Shown here piece by piece: positions 16,053 to 26,400 of a stretch of 64,000 nucleotides of DNA. Below the pieces are notes generated by a model. The model was given only the letters and a program-made list of their open reading frames with translations. It was not told the origin of the DNA and did not search any database. The position numbers and the translations under genes were made by a program. Source of the stretch: Bacteroides propionicigenes. Lineage in GTDB: Bacteria > Bacteroidota > Bacteroidia > Bacteroidales > Bacteroidaceae. Within the stretch, counting starts at the first letter, position 1, and the number at the start of each line of letters is the position of its first letter. Location of the stretch: the NCBI RefSeq assembly GCF_018390535.1, contig NZ_JAHBBW010000002.1, positions 186,001 to 250,000 on the forward strand, in the 5' to 3' direction.

Positions 16053-16084
16053 AAAAGAGTGTACCTTTGCAGATACACTCTTTT
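16053..16084. terminator. Bidirectional terminator between M50-like and GH2 genes
   Basis: AAAAGAGTGTA pairs perfectly with TACACTCTTTT around a 10-base loop, with A and T tracts on both flanks. It ends both converging units. The TACCTTTG within it looks like a -7 box, but it is part of the hairpin. Confidence 0.88.
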
Positions 16085-16104
16085 AATGATTTATTTGATT
16101 TCTA

Positions 16105-18465
16105 TCAGTTGGACTGAATGGTAACTGTGTAAGGAATTTCTTTTCCTTCCAGTTTCACACTTACTATCATTGTACCAACTTTACGCAACGATTGCACCAC
16201 AACCAGTGCTTTACCGAAATAGGTTTTCAATGTATTTCCGCTAAATGAATGCTGGCGTCTCAAATCCCCGTTATCAATACCCAAAAATTTTCCAGCACCC
16301 TCCACTGTAACAGTCAGTTCTTTATCATCTGTCTGTACCGGATTTCCATCTTTATCGTACAGCTGAATAGCGATATGCGACAAATCCTGCCCATCAGCTT
16401 TAAGCATTGTCCGATCGGGTGTTAAAGTCAGGTGATCTGTATCTTTCGATGTAGTAAGTTTAGAAATTGCCACCTCTTTCCCGCCATTATATCCCTTTGC
16501 TTCCAATGTTCCCGGACGATAAGGAATGTTCCACATAATAGTATTGTTTGTAAAGTCAGCTACCTTTTGTTTCCCCATGGATTTACCATTCATAAACATT
16601 TCAACTTCTTCACAGTTAGTAATTGTACATACTTGGATGACCTGTCCTACATACGTTCTCGGTAAATTCCAATGTGAGGCCATCTTAGGCCATTGCCACA
16701 AATCTCTTCCATGATCAATATCAAGAGAAGGGTCTAGAAAAGCAATACTCACCAATGGTTTGTTGTTCCACATGGCACGATGATAAGCTGCACGAGGTTT
16801 TTCAAACATACAAACATCAAACAATCCATTCGGCCATCCATGACTCTCTCTACTAGCTGCTTCACCCAAGTAATCTACTCCCGACCAAATAAATCCACCG
16901 GCAACAAATTCGTTTTCAGCAATGATATTCCACGGATTATACGGAGTATAGCTACGAATATTTCCCTCTTCACCACTGTAATAAGGCAACTCTTCAGTAA
17001 TCATAAAACGGCGCTCCGGAAACTTCTTATGGTCACTCAACATGCGCGCTTCCAAATAATTATACCCGATAACGTCTGTTACACCAGAGAATTTCTCCTG
17101 ATGGTTATTTTGTGCTGAAAGAATTACCATACGGCTCGGTTCTTTCCGGTGAACAAAATCTTGCAACATTTTGGCACGCTCCACCCCTTCATCAGAACTT
17201 TCCCATGCCTCCTGCAATTCATTTCCGATACTCCACAAAACTACCGATGGATGATTGCGGTCACGTAATAGCATGTCTTCCAGATCTCTTTGCCACCATT
17301 CATCAAAATATTTTGCATAATATCCAGATTTCCACTTATCGAATGCCTCATCAATCACAATAAATCCCATACGGTCACACATATCCAGAAATTCCGGTGA
17401 GGGCTGATTGTGTGCACAGCGGATGGCATTACAACCATATTCTTTTAAAATCTCCAAACGCCGTTCACTACTTCGGTCAGGCACAGCCGTCCCTAATGCG
17501 CCGGCATCCTGATGCAAACACAAACCTTTAAGCTTGGTTTGCTGACCGTTCAAAAGAAAACCCCTATCAGCTGTAAACTCTACTGTACGTACTCCAAAAG
17601 GGGTACAATACTCATCAACCGTTTTTCGTCCAATTTTCACTACGGTTTTCATAGTATACATAAACGGATTGTCAATTGACCACAGTACCGGAAACTCCAA
17701 TGCTAATTGCTGCGCAATATTAACTGTATCTTTAGACTGAATTGTTACTTTTTGGTTATCACTTTTAGCAACAATTTTTCCTTCCTCATTCAGAATATAT
17801 TGCAAAAGCGTAGCGGTTTCTGCTTGAGAAGAGTAATTAGTAACACTCGTCACAACATCTACACTTGCCTGTTTGGTACTGATTTCGGGTGTAGTAATAT
17901 AAGTACCATTATTAATTACATGCATAGGATTAGTTACAATCAACCACGCATGACGATAAATACCTGACCCCGTGTACCAACGAGCAATATTATCTTTTCC
18001 CGAGCGATCAACGCGAACAGAAATGATATTCTTTTCGCCATACTTTAGATACGGAGTCAAATCGTACTCGATACTACAAAACCCATACGGACGGAATCCT
18101 AAATGCTTACCATTAATATAAACATCACTTTGATGAAAAATACCATCAAATAAAATTGATACAGATTTATTTCTATAAGAAACTGGTACAATAAATGCTT
18201 TACGATACCAGCCGATACCACCAGGTAAATGGGCCGCCGAGCCACTAACCGACGGGGCAAAATTTAATTTAATACTCCAATCATGCGGTAACTGAATATT
18301 TTCCCAAGACTGGTCATTGTATGTCGGATCGGCATACTGATGGCTATCAGTTAATGAGAATTTCCAATCGAAGTCAAAGTTATCTTTCAACCGACTTTCT
18401 CCCTGAGCAAATATCCCGATAATTCCCGTTATTGCAAAATAACACAATAATAATAATTTCTTCAT
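16105..18465 (-). CDS. Glycoside hydrolase family 2 enzyme (beta-galactosidase-like)
   Basis: This is a 786-residue secreted enzyme: MKKLLLLCYFAITGIIGIFAQ is a signal peptide. The sugar-binding domain (LPHDWSIKL, GGIGWYRKAF, DGIFHQSDVYINGKHLG) and immunoglobulin-like domain lead to the GH2 barrel with LKGLCLHQDAGALG and IRCAHNQPSPEFLDMCDRMG. IGNE carries the acid/base Glu416 and ITEE the probable nucleophile. Further beta domains at the C-terminus resemble DUF4982 and an Ig-like fold. GH2 includes beta-galactosidases, glucuronidases and mannosidases; the layout is most like Bacteroides beta-galactosidases, but the substrate cannot be fixed. It is the last gene of the susC-susD-GH2 unit. Confidence 0.9.
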   Translation of the reverse strand: MKKLLLLCYFAITGIIGIFAQGESRLKDNFDFDWKFSLTDSHQYADPTYNDQSWENIQLPHDWSIKLNFAPSVSGSAAHLPGGIGWYRKAFIVPVSYRNKSVSILFDGIFHQSDVYINGKHLGFRPYGFCSIEYDLTPYLKYGEKNIISVRVDRSGKDNIARWYTGSGIYRHAWLIVTNPMHVINNGTYITTPEISTKQASVDVVTSVTNYSSQAETATLLQYILNEEGKIVAKSDNQKVTIQSKDTVNIAQQLALEFPVLWSIDNPFMYTMKTVVKIGRKTVDEYCTPFGVRTVEFTADRGFLLNGQQTKLKGLCLHQDAGALGTAVPDRSSERRLEILKEYGCNAIRCAHNQPSPEFLDMCDRMGFIVIDEAFDKWKSGYYAKYFDEWWQRDLEDMLLRDRNHPSVVLWSIGNELQEAWESSDEGVERAKMLQDFVHRKEPSRMVILSAQNNHQEKFSGVTDVIGYNYLEARMLSDHKKFPERRFMITEELPYYSGEEGNIRSYTPYNPWNIIAENEFVAGGFIWSGVDYLGEAASRESHGWPNGLFDVCMFEKPRAAYHRAMWNNKPLVSIAFLDPSLDIDHGRDLWQWPKMASHWNLPRTYVGQVIQVCTITNCEEVEMFMNGKSMGKQKVADFTNNTIMWNIPYRPGTLEAKGYNGGKEVAISKLTTSKDTDHLTLTPDRTMLKADGQDLSHIAIQLYDKDGNPVQTDDKELTVTVEGAGKFLGIDNGDLRRQHSFSGNTLKTYFGKALVVVQSLRKVGTMIVSVKLEGKEIPYTVTIQSN

Positions 18466-18566
18466 AACAATACTTGTTATAATGTTTTTTAGAGTTTGAT
18501 ATTTAGGCAGACATAGCTTCTTGCATCATGAAGCACTATCAAAGATTAAAGAAATTACATATATTT

Positions 18567-20276
18567 CTAAAATCCTTCATATTGTGGATTCTGATCTATT
18601 TTACCAAATATATTTTTTTCTATTTCGCTATATGGAATAGGAAAGAGGTTTTGATGATCACCTACGTTCATTCCAAATGGATTATATTTCCTGGAACGTT
18701 CCACCATCTTACCTAGACGACACAAAGTAGGTACACGAAAATCCTCAAAATATAGTTCACGCATTTGCTCATCCAAAATAAAATCAAGTGTAACCTCACC
18801 TGGATCAGTGATCTGGCGAGTCTGTGCACGACTTCTAAGTTCATTCAAGTCCTCCATAGCTTTCTTGGGCTCATTATTCCAAAAATAAGCCTCCGCCCTC
18901 AGAAGATAAGTTCCTGCCAAACGATACATATATTCATCTTTCATAGAAGTATTAGCACTTAAACTTCCCCAAGCATATACTATCCCATGTTCACCCAATG
19001 CTGTAGTTTTGTACGTACCATCACCATTTTTTTGATAGTTATCTTCCTCTAAAGTTCCCACTTGACTGAATTTCATAATAAACGGATAGAATTGACGAGT
19101 TTGCTGCTCCTTATTAAAACCATCATATAATCCATCAGCCATAACCCATTTTCCAAAATCTTTTGCTTCAGGGTTATCAACCCGAGAATCTCGTATAATC
19201 ATAAGTTCAGAATTACGAATATCTCCTGTTTCCCAGATTTCTTTGAGAAAATGGTCGGTAGGGCGAATGGTTCCAATACCTCTCCCCCCCTTTTCCATTG
19301 TATTGAGAGTAAACGATTTTACATTTTTACCTTCTTTGCCTGGCACATTCAAACCCTCATAATAAGGGAGCAACCAACGTGGCATTTCATTACTATACGG
19401 AGAGCCAGAATTTTTATATTCATATTGCAAAGCCCAAATAGTTTCAGTATTACCACTTGAGCGATTTTGGTTATTTAACTGAAATAAATCCCAATAAGGA
19501 TCGCCCGTCTCTTCCTTACGAGAGCCAAATCGTGTTTTCATCAATCCCATACTTTGGTGAGTAATAACAGCTGTAGCAGCTTCAATAGCTTTTGGATAAT
19601 TTCCGAGAGAGATATAAACTTCAGCCAGCAAGTGTTGAGCTGCCTGAATATTCACTTCACCTTCCTTTGCCTTCGTAATATCATTTAGCAATTTAATGGC
19701 ATCTTCCAAATCCTGACGTGCTCGATCGTACGTATCTCCACGCGTTGCTCGAACATAATCTTTACGCGGTTCTGTGGCCTCTTCTAACACCAAGGGAACA
19801 CCACCATACAGGTTAGCTAAGAAATTGTAAAAATAAGCCCGAAAAAAGAGAGCTTGCCCTTTAATTACTTTTTTGTCTGCTTCACCTGTTTCATTCTCCA
19901 AATCAATACGATTGATAATAGTATTAGCATTAGCTATGACTGCATAAGCTATATCCCAAAACGAACTAGCCACATAAGTATAGGGAGTGATAAATGTTTT
20001 GTAATCATTAAATTTAGCAACAGGATTAGTATCGGTTCCTCCAGAAGCAAGATCACTACAAATTAAAGCCATATGTTGATCACCTAGCTTCCAATGCATT
20101 CCACGCACTTGGTCATACATATAATTTAACGCTTGTTGAAATTGAGAAGTTGTGTTATAGGAGTTTTCCGGTGTATAGAAATCATAAGGGGTCTCCCTCA
20201 GCCAACTACTTTCATTACAAGCTGTACCTAAACATGATAATGTTGCAGCCGCAAATATATATTTCAAAGTTTTCAT
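18567..20276 (-). CDS. SusD-like outer-membrane glycan-binding lipoprotein
   Basis: The signal MKTLKYIFAAATLSCLGTAC ends in a lipobox Cys at residue 20. The SusD/RagB fold is visible from GQALFFRAYFYNFLANLYGGVPLV (TPR-like region), AQHLLAEVYISLGNYPKAIEAA, and the C-terminal YLLRAEAYFWNNEPKKAMEDLN and REL-YFEDFR-VPTLCRLG segments. Length (569 aa) is normal. It sits as a surface lid on the SusC-like transporter encoded 20 bases upstream and delivers oligosaccharide to it. The ligand is unknown, but the linked GH2 enzyme implies a glycan with a beta-linked terminal sugar. Confidence 0.96.
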   Translation of the reverse strand: MKTLKYIFAAATLSCLGTACNESSWLRETPYDFYTPENSYNTTSQFQQALNYMYDQVRGMHWKLGDQHMALICSDLASGGTDTNPVAKFNDYKTFITPYTYVASSFWDIAYAVIANANTIINRIDLENETGEADKKVIKGQALFFRAYFYNFLANLYGGVPLVLEEATEPRKDYVRATRGDTYDRARQDLEDAIKLLNDITKAKEGEVNIQAAQHLLAEVYISLGNYPKAIEAATAVITHQSMGLMKTRFGSRKEETGDPYWDLFQLNNQNRSSGNTETIWALQYEYKNSGSPYSNEMPRWLLPYYEGLNVPGKEGKNVKSFTLNTMEKGGRGIGTIRPTDHFLKEIWETGDIRNSELMIIRDSRVDNPEAKDFGKWVMADGLYDGFNKEQQTRQFYPFIMKFSQVGTLEEDNYQKNGDGTYKTTALGEHGIVYAWGSLSANTSMKDEYMYRLAGTYLLRAEAYFWNNEPKKAMEDLNELRSRAQTRQITDPGEVTLDFILDEQMRELYFEDFRVPTLCRLGKMVERSRKYNPFGMNVGDHQNLFPIPYSEIEKNIFGKIDQNPQYEGF

Positions 20277-20296
20277 TGTGATACGTATTTTATTTA

Positions 20297-23200
20297 TTAA
20301 AATTCAAAGTTTAATCCCAGCGTATAACTCTTCATAGTAGGATAACCTCCATCCAAATCATAGCTAATACCTTGTCCAGCTTCCGGATCCCATCCATCCC
20401 AACCTGTTATAGTAAAAAGGTTAGATGCACTGATAAACACTTTCGCACGATTTACATGAATCTTATTTAAGAACTTTTTAGGCAGATTATATGCTAAAGA
20501 TAATTCCTGCAAACGAACAAAGCTACGTGAGATATAAGGTGAAAATCCTTGCCCCAATGAGTTTGTATAAAATCCCAATTGACGATATCGGGCATTCGGA
20601 TTTTCCGGTGTCCAATAATCAAACTTCATAAAACTACTGCTCAACAAATGATCCGGAATAGCTAAATCTCCAGCTGGTTGTCCTAAATAGTAATTTTTAC
20701 CTCCCTGTACGGAATTTATAAAAACATTCAGTTCAAAGTCTTTATAAGCAAAGTTGTTTTGGATACTAAAACGGTACAAAGGGTCCTTATAGCCAAGAAT
20801 TTTCCGATCTTTTTCTGCAGTGTATTCATTGTCATGATTGACATCTTCTATTTTGTAAGTACCATATAAAAAGCCATCAGGAATAATACCCTTATTATAA
20901 TCCTCCACTTGCCACATACCGATAATATTATAATCGTAAACCGGATCTAAAGGTTCACCAATAAAAATATTACTTGCTATCAAATCATCTTCTCTACCAT
21001 CTTTATTGGCATCAATACCCAATATACTCTCCACTTTATTTTTATTTAGTGAGAAGTTAGCGGTAATAGTCCATTGAAAGTCCTTGTTAACAATAGGAAT
21101 ACCTGTAATACTAAATTCATGTCCAATATTGCGCAACTTACCGATATTGGTAGGAATACTATTAGTAACCATACCATTCATATGAGGAATCTCAACATCG
21201 TATATCAAATCGCTGGTTTTAGATACATAAAATTCATAGTTACCAAACACGCGTCCGCCTAATACACTGAAATCAAGACCTAAGTTGACTGATTTAGTTG
21301 TTTCCCATTTCAAGTCAGGATTCGGTAAGGTTTTCATCAGTTGCATCAAACCACCTGTTGAACCATCACCATATACATAACCTGCACTATTATAGGACGT
21401 GTTAGTATTTTGCATTTGTGCCATAGTAGCATAGCGACCACTAGTCCTATTCCCGCTAGTACCATAAGACAGACGTAACTTCAAATTATCAATCCATTTA
21501 ATGTTATCTTTAATAAAAGATTCCTCTGAAAGTCTCCATGCTGCCGCTACCGAAGGAAAACAGCCAAACTTATTACCACTACTAAAACCTGAAAAACCAT
21601 CCCGACGAATAGTTCCAGTAAAAATATAACGATCATTGTACGTGTAAACTATACGTAACATATTATATAAACTGCTTTCCTCCCAAGCATTTGAGTTAAT
21701 CGTATTTAAATCAGCTTGTCCCATTGCCATATTATTATAGCCCAAAGTTTTGTCATTAAATGTTTTGGCAATGGCATCAGTTGACTCGTATGCACGTTTT
21801 TCAACACCATATACAAATGTAGCATTAACAGAATGCTTCCCGAACGTATTTTGGTAGGTAATAATATTATCTAATGTCCATTCGTTCTGGTTTGTATGTT
21901 TCTTCTCTGCTTGCCCCAATAATGTATTACCATACGGATCAAAATTATAATAATTATAAATAGTCCAGTTATTAGCATAATTGATACGGTAGCTCAATCC
22001 TTTTACCCAAGGAATACTAACATCAGCATATACATTACCAGACAAATTATAACGTATATCTTTATTTGGGTTATTCATTGTCAATAAAGGATTTACAGTA
22101 CTTACCAAAGGCTGTATTTTCAAAGTATTACCGTCTTCCTCATATGGAGTGGCAGAAGCCGGAATACTAAACAAACTACTAAAAGAAGTATTAACACCAG
22201 AAAAATCACTTACATTAAAATAGGAAGAAGTTCCAACCTTCAGCCAATCTGTTATTTTACTATCTAAGTTCATACGTACATTATAACGTTTGTACGTATC
22301 GTTAACAACCAAATTTTGTTGGTCAGTAAATCCAAAAGAAACAAAATAGCTATTCTTTTCTGTTTTTCCACGAATGCTAATATTATGATTCTGAATATAT
22401 GGCATATCCTCTGTTAATAAATCCCACCAATCGGTATTCACACCATTATTATAACCAGTAATCACTTCTCCATCTTTAAAATAAGTAGCAGGATTAAAAT
22501 CTAGATTACGCTGTAACATATCAGCCCCCATGCGACTCTCGGCTAATTTAATATCAGCTACTTGAGTGGCAAAGCCGTCCCGGTCAAGGCGTTTCATATC
22601 ATTATTAATCAATCCCTGTAAAGTAAACGAACCACTATATTCAATAATAGGCTTAGAAACATTTTTAGCTGTTTTAGTCGTAATCATTAATACACCATTA
22701 GCTGCTTGTGAACCATAAATTGCTGTACTACTAGCATCCTTTAATACGTCAATAGCTGCAATATCACTCGGGTTAATATCGGAAATATTACCACGATAAA
22801 TGACCCCATCCAATACTACTAATGGTTCAGTAGAACCGGAAATTGAGTTACGACCGCGAATAGATACAGTAGGTGAATCTCCTGCTTTTGTTGCTATACC
22901 GATATTTAGCCCTGGAACAACCCCCTTCAAGCCTTGCAACACATTTACATTAGGTGATTTCTCCAACACACCCATATCAGCACGAGTAACAGCCCCTGTC
23001 AAATCACTTTTTTTTGCTGTACCATAACCAATAACAATTACTTCATCCAGCTTTTGTGTATCTTCTTTTAGAAGGATATTGAAGTGCATTTGGTTGCCCA
23101 CAGTTATTTCTTGCGTAAGATAACCTAAGAATGAAATAGATAATACAGCATCTTTACCTAGTACAGTTAAGGTAAAACTACCATTTAAATCGGTAACTGT

Positions 23201-23365
23201 ACCATTCGTTGTTCCTTTTTGCAAAACACTGGCTCCGATGATACTTTCGCCAAAATCGTCTTTTACGACCCCTTTTAACGTAATGGATTGAGCCCATGTT
23301 CCCAACGAATACGTCAGCAGAATAGTCAGAACTATCCATGACTTAAAATTAAAAGCATTTTTCAT
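20297..23365 (-). CDS. SusC-like TonB-dependent oligosaccharide transporter
   Basis: This 1022-residue outer-membrane receptor has a signal peptide (to about residue 25), a carboxypeptidase-regulatory-like domain (TLKGVVKDDFGESIIGASVL, about 28-105) and the plug start EVIVIGYGTAKKSDLTGAV characteristic of SusC. The SRGRNSISGS-like segment and STAIYGSQAANGVLMITTK follow, then a 22-strand barrel ending in a terminal phenylalanine (LGLNFEF). It imports the oligosaccharide captured by the following SusD partner using TonB energy. Minus-strand box TACCTTTG lies at 23393-23400, with TGTTACAT repeats further upstream that may bind the adjacent hybrid regulator. Confidence 0.97.
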   Translation of the reverse strand: MKNAFNFKSWIVLTILLTYSLGTWAQSITLKGVVKDDFGESIIGASVLQKGTTNGTVTDLNGSFTLTVLGKDAVLSISFLGYLTQEITVGNQMHFNILLKEDTQKLDEVIVIGYGTAKKSDLTGAVTRADMGVLEKSPNVNVLQGLKGVVPGLNIGIATKAGDSPTVSIRGRNSISGSTEPLVVLDGVIYRGNISDINPSDIAAIDVLKDASSTAIYGSQAANGVLMITTKTAKNVSKPIIEYSGSFTLQGLINNDMKRLDRDGFATQVADIKLAESRMGADMLQRNLDFNPATYFKDGEVITGYNNGVNTDWWDLLTEDMPYIQNHNISIRGKTEKNSYFVSFGFTDQQNLVVNDTYKRYNVRMNLDSKITDWLKVGTSSYFNVSDFSGVNTSFSSLFSIPASATPYEEDGNTLKIQPLVSTVNPLLTMNNPNKDIRYNLSGNVYADVSIPWVKGLSYRINYANNWTIYNYYNFDPYGNTLLGQAEKKHTNQNEWTLDNIITYQNTFGKHSVNATFVYGVEKRAYESTDAIAKTFNDKTLGYNNMAMGQADLNTINSNAWEESSLYNMLRIVYTYNDRYIFTGTIRRDGFSGFSSGNKFGCFPSVAAAWRLSEESFIKDNIKWIDNLKLRLSYGTSGNRTSGRYATMAQMQNTNTSYNSAGYVYGDGSTGGLMQLMKTLPNPDLKWETTKSVNLGLDFSVLGGRVFGNYEFYVSKTSDLIYDVEIPHMNGMVTNSIPTNIGKLRNIGHEFSITGIPIVNKDFQWTITANFSLNKNKVESILGIDANKDGREDDLIASNIFIGEPLDPVYDYNIIGMWQVEDYNKGIIPDGFLYGTYKIEDVNHDNEYTAEKDRKILGYKDPLYRFSIQNNFAYKDFELNVFINSVQGGKNYYLGQPAGDLAIPDHLLSSSFMKFDYWTPENPNARYRQLGFYTNSLGQGFSPYISRSFVRLQELSLAYNLPKKFLNKIHVNRAKVFISASNLFTITGWDGWDPEAGQGISYDLDGGYPTMKSYTLGLNFEF

Positions 23366-23392
23366 AACTAATTAAATTTTAGAATTACCTTC

Positions 23393-23400
23393 CAAAGGTA
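23393..23400 (-). promoter_or_regulatory. -7 box of the susC-susD-GH2 unit
   Basis: CAAAGGTA on the plus strand reads TACCTTTG on the minus strand, 28 bases before the SusC start. No TTTG -33 box is visible, which fits a promoter that depends on an activator. Confidence 0.6.
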
Positions 23401-23430
23401 ATTATACAGCTATGAAACGTTATAGATTAT

Positions 23431-23492
23431 TGTTACATGTTACTTATTTATTTGTAAACAGGTGTTACATTTTACATCCTACTTTGTTACAT
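23431..23492. repeat. TGTTACAT repeats upstream of the first susC
   Basis: TGTTACAT occurs at 23431, 23463 and 23485, with extra TGTTAC at 23438 and TTTACAT at 23471. They lie just upstream of the susC -7 box and reach into the end of the regulator gene. A similar TTACAT array precedes the second susC. Confidence 0.65.
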
Positions 23493-26400
23493 ATTCCGCT
23501 CTCTATACTCTTTAGGAGTACATCCATATGTTTTCTTGAACGCTGAAGAAAATAAAATCGGGTTTGAGAAACCTACAGCATAAGCAATCTGAGATATATT
23601 TACTTTATTTTCTTTTAACAAAATAGTTGCTTGTTTTAATCGTAAGTTACGTATGAATTCACTGGTCGATACACCCATAAGATCCTTTAATTTACGATGA
23701 AGTTGTACCCGACTTATCCCTATTTCCTCTGCCAAGTTTTCAATAGTAAAATCAACATCTGATAAATTCTCATTAATGACTTTCACGAGACGCTCAAGGA
23801 ATAATTCATCATTGGCTTTAATATCAATAGGTTTTATGTCTTTTTCCAGATTATTATATCTACTTTTTATAAGAATACGATTTTCAATTAAATTAGTACA
23901 AAGTATGATTAACTCATCGATGTTGAAAGGTTTAGGAAGAAAAGCATCTGCTCTTTCTTTGTAACCTTTAATTTTATTCTCTAGTTCAGTTTGTGATGTC
24001 AGTAAAATAACAGGCAAATATCCTATCTGTGGCGTTCGCTTAATTTTATGTAATAATTCAAATCCATTCATTATGGGCATAACAATATCTGAGATAACCA
24101 AATCAAAGGTTGAGCTCATTGCAATTTGAAGTGCCTCTTGTCCGTTATGGCAGACAGTGATCTTGTAGATATCTCCCAATTTATCTTGCAAATATCCACA
24201 CAAAACAGTATCGTCATCTACAAGAAGGATTCGATACTTGCTTTTCTTGTTAGATATAATACTCTTTGTTTCCATTTCCCATTCTTCCATAGAAATATCA
24301 TGAATAGGGGTTCTTTCTTCTGCTATTTCTTCCCGTTCTTCTTGGGCTAAAAAGCCATTTCCCAACGGAATTTGTATAGTAAAACAGCTTCCCGGCTTGT
24401 CAGAGCGATTGTCAGCTTTAATAGTACCATGATGAAGCTCAACTAACATTTTAGTCAAATTCAATCCTATTCCAAAGCCTATATTACGAATTGAGTCGGA
24501 AGGCGACTGATAAAAACGTTCAAATATTCTTTCTATATCTTTTTTATTAAGACCTTTACCTGTATCTCGTACACAAATTTCAGCATAACTCTTTAATGAC
24601 GCATCTTTCTTCCGATCTTCCACCTCAGTAAGCACTATCTCTATTTCTCCACCATCAGGTGTATATTTAAATGCATTTGATAATAAATTAATAATTACTT
24701 TGTCGAAATTCTTTACATCAATCCAAACTAGAAGTTTTTCTGATGAATGAGTGAAAATTAAACTTATATTTCGTTTAGCCGCTTGATAATTGAATATTTT
24801 ATAAATCTCATCAATAAAACTAACTAGATCTATTTCTCTACATTTTATTTTCATTTGTCCTTGATCAATACGCCGGATATCAAGAAGTTGATTTATTAAA
24901 TTCATAATACGATTAGTATTCTGCTCCATCATTCTCAACGTTCTTAATATATCAGAATCTGTACTTTTCTTAAGCAGTTCATTTAACGGATTAATAATTA
25001 ATGTTAATGGAGAACGTATTTCATGAGCTATATTAATAAAAAAACGAATTTTTTCTTCATTAATCTCATCTCTTTTTTTATGGTTTTCATGACGAAGATA
25101 TACACATACAAGCCCAATGATAGTCAAAATAATCCCAGCACAATAGGTAGTCCATGCCCATGGAGTAAGATACCAAGGTGAAGCAATATAAATCAAAATA
25201 CTACGCGCTGGAGATGAAATATTATTCTCATAAGCTTGCACTTCAAGAGTATATTGCCCAGATGGAAGATAATTATAAGTAATCCGGTTTTCTCCAAGTA
25301 ACGTATGATTCCACTTAGTATCCAATTCTTTCAAACGATACTTGAAATAAGTATTCCTCTGATTATGAAAATTAAATGTAGAAAACTCAAAAGAATAAGT
25401 ATTGCTTTTGGGATAAAAATATAGATTATTTGTATAAACAGACGAAGTATCTATTAAGTCTTCTGGATGTAACGTTGATTGTGAAGCATTTAGTGGAACA
25501 TTATCTACATATAGACCTGTTAGAACCGGGATATGCAACGGTTTGCTAAATTGAATACTATCAGGCATAAAACGAGTAATACCGTAAGGTCCACCAAAAT
25601 AAATATATCCATTTTTATCTTTCAAAGATATGCCAGTAATGTATCCCTTATCTCTTAACCCATTCCCTGAATAATAGGTCGTTATCCTATAAGTTTCTTT
25701 CTCAATACGACAGATACCCTTGTAAGTACTACACCAAATATTCCCTTGTTTATCTTTTTCTAAGCCACAGATGACATTGCTGGATATACCTTCCTTTTTC
25801 CCAATATGTTGAAGAGTTTGTTCTTTTTTATTATAAATATAAATACCATTATTAGTACCGATCCATAAATATCCGTCCTCACTTTCTAGAAGTACATAAC
25901 AGACATAGTCTTTCAAACTCTGATTAATAGGAAGATCAAGAAATATCTTCTTAGAACTATCATAACATCTTATTCCCAAGAAGTGAGCAATCCAGATAAG
26001 GCTATCTTTATCACATAACAAGTCATTTATCCAATCGTTACCTAATGTAACTTGATTTTTCATAGGAGTTTGATAGGAAATGAGCGTGCTTTCATTAGTA
26101 GTAAGATTGTAAATACCTAATCCATTACCAGGACAGGACAGATAGAGAGTATTATTACTTCCCTCAATAATCCTATTGATACTTTTATTAGCAAACAAAG
26201 AAGTCTGAAAAATATTACCTGTATGCAAATTAATCTGAGAAATCCCCCCATCATTACTCCCTATCCAAAGAATTTTATCTTTACTTTCATAAATAGCTCT
26301 AGGATAATGAGGAAGGCTATATTGGCTAAGCTGTTTTCCATTTTCATCTAATTGTTGGAGAAAACCATCCCAATTACCTACCCATAAATGATTGTCACGA

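Noticed and set aside
16062..16069. TACCTTTG, a perfect -7 box match
   Set aside because: It lies inside the loop and stem of a bidirectional terminator and points into the 3' end of an antisense gene.
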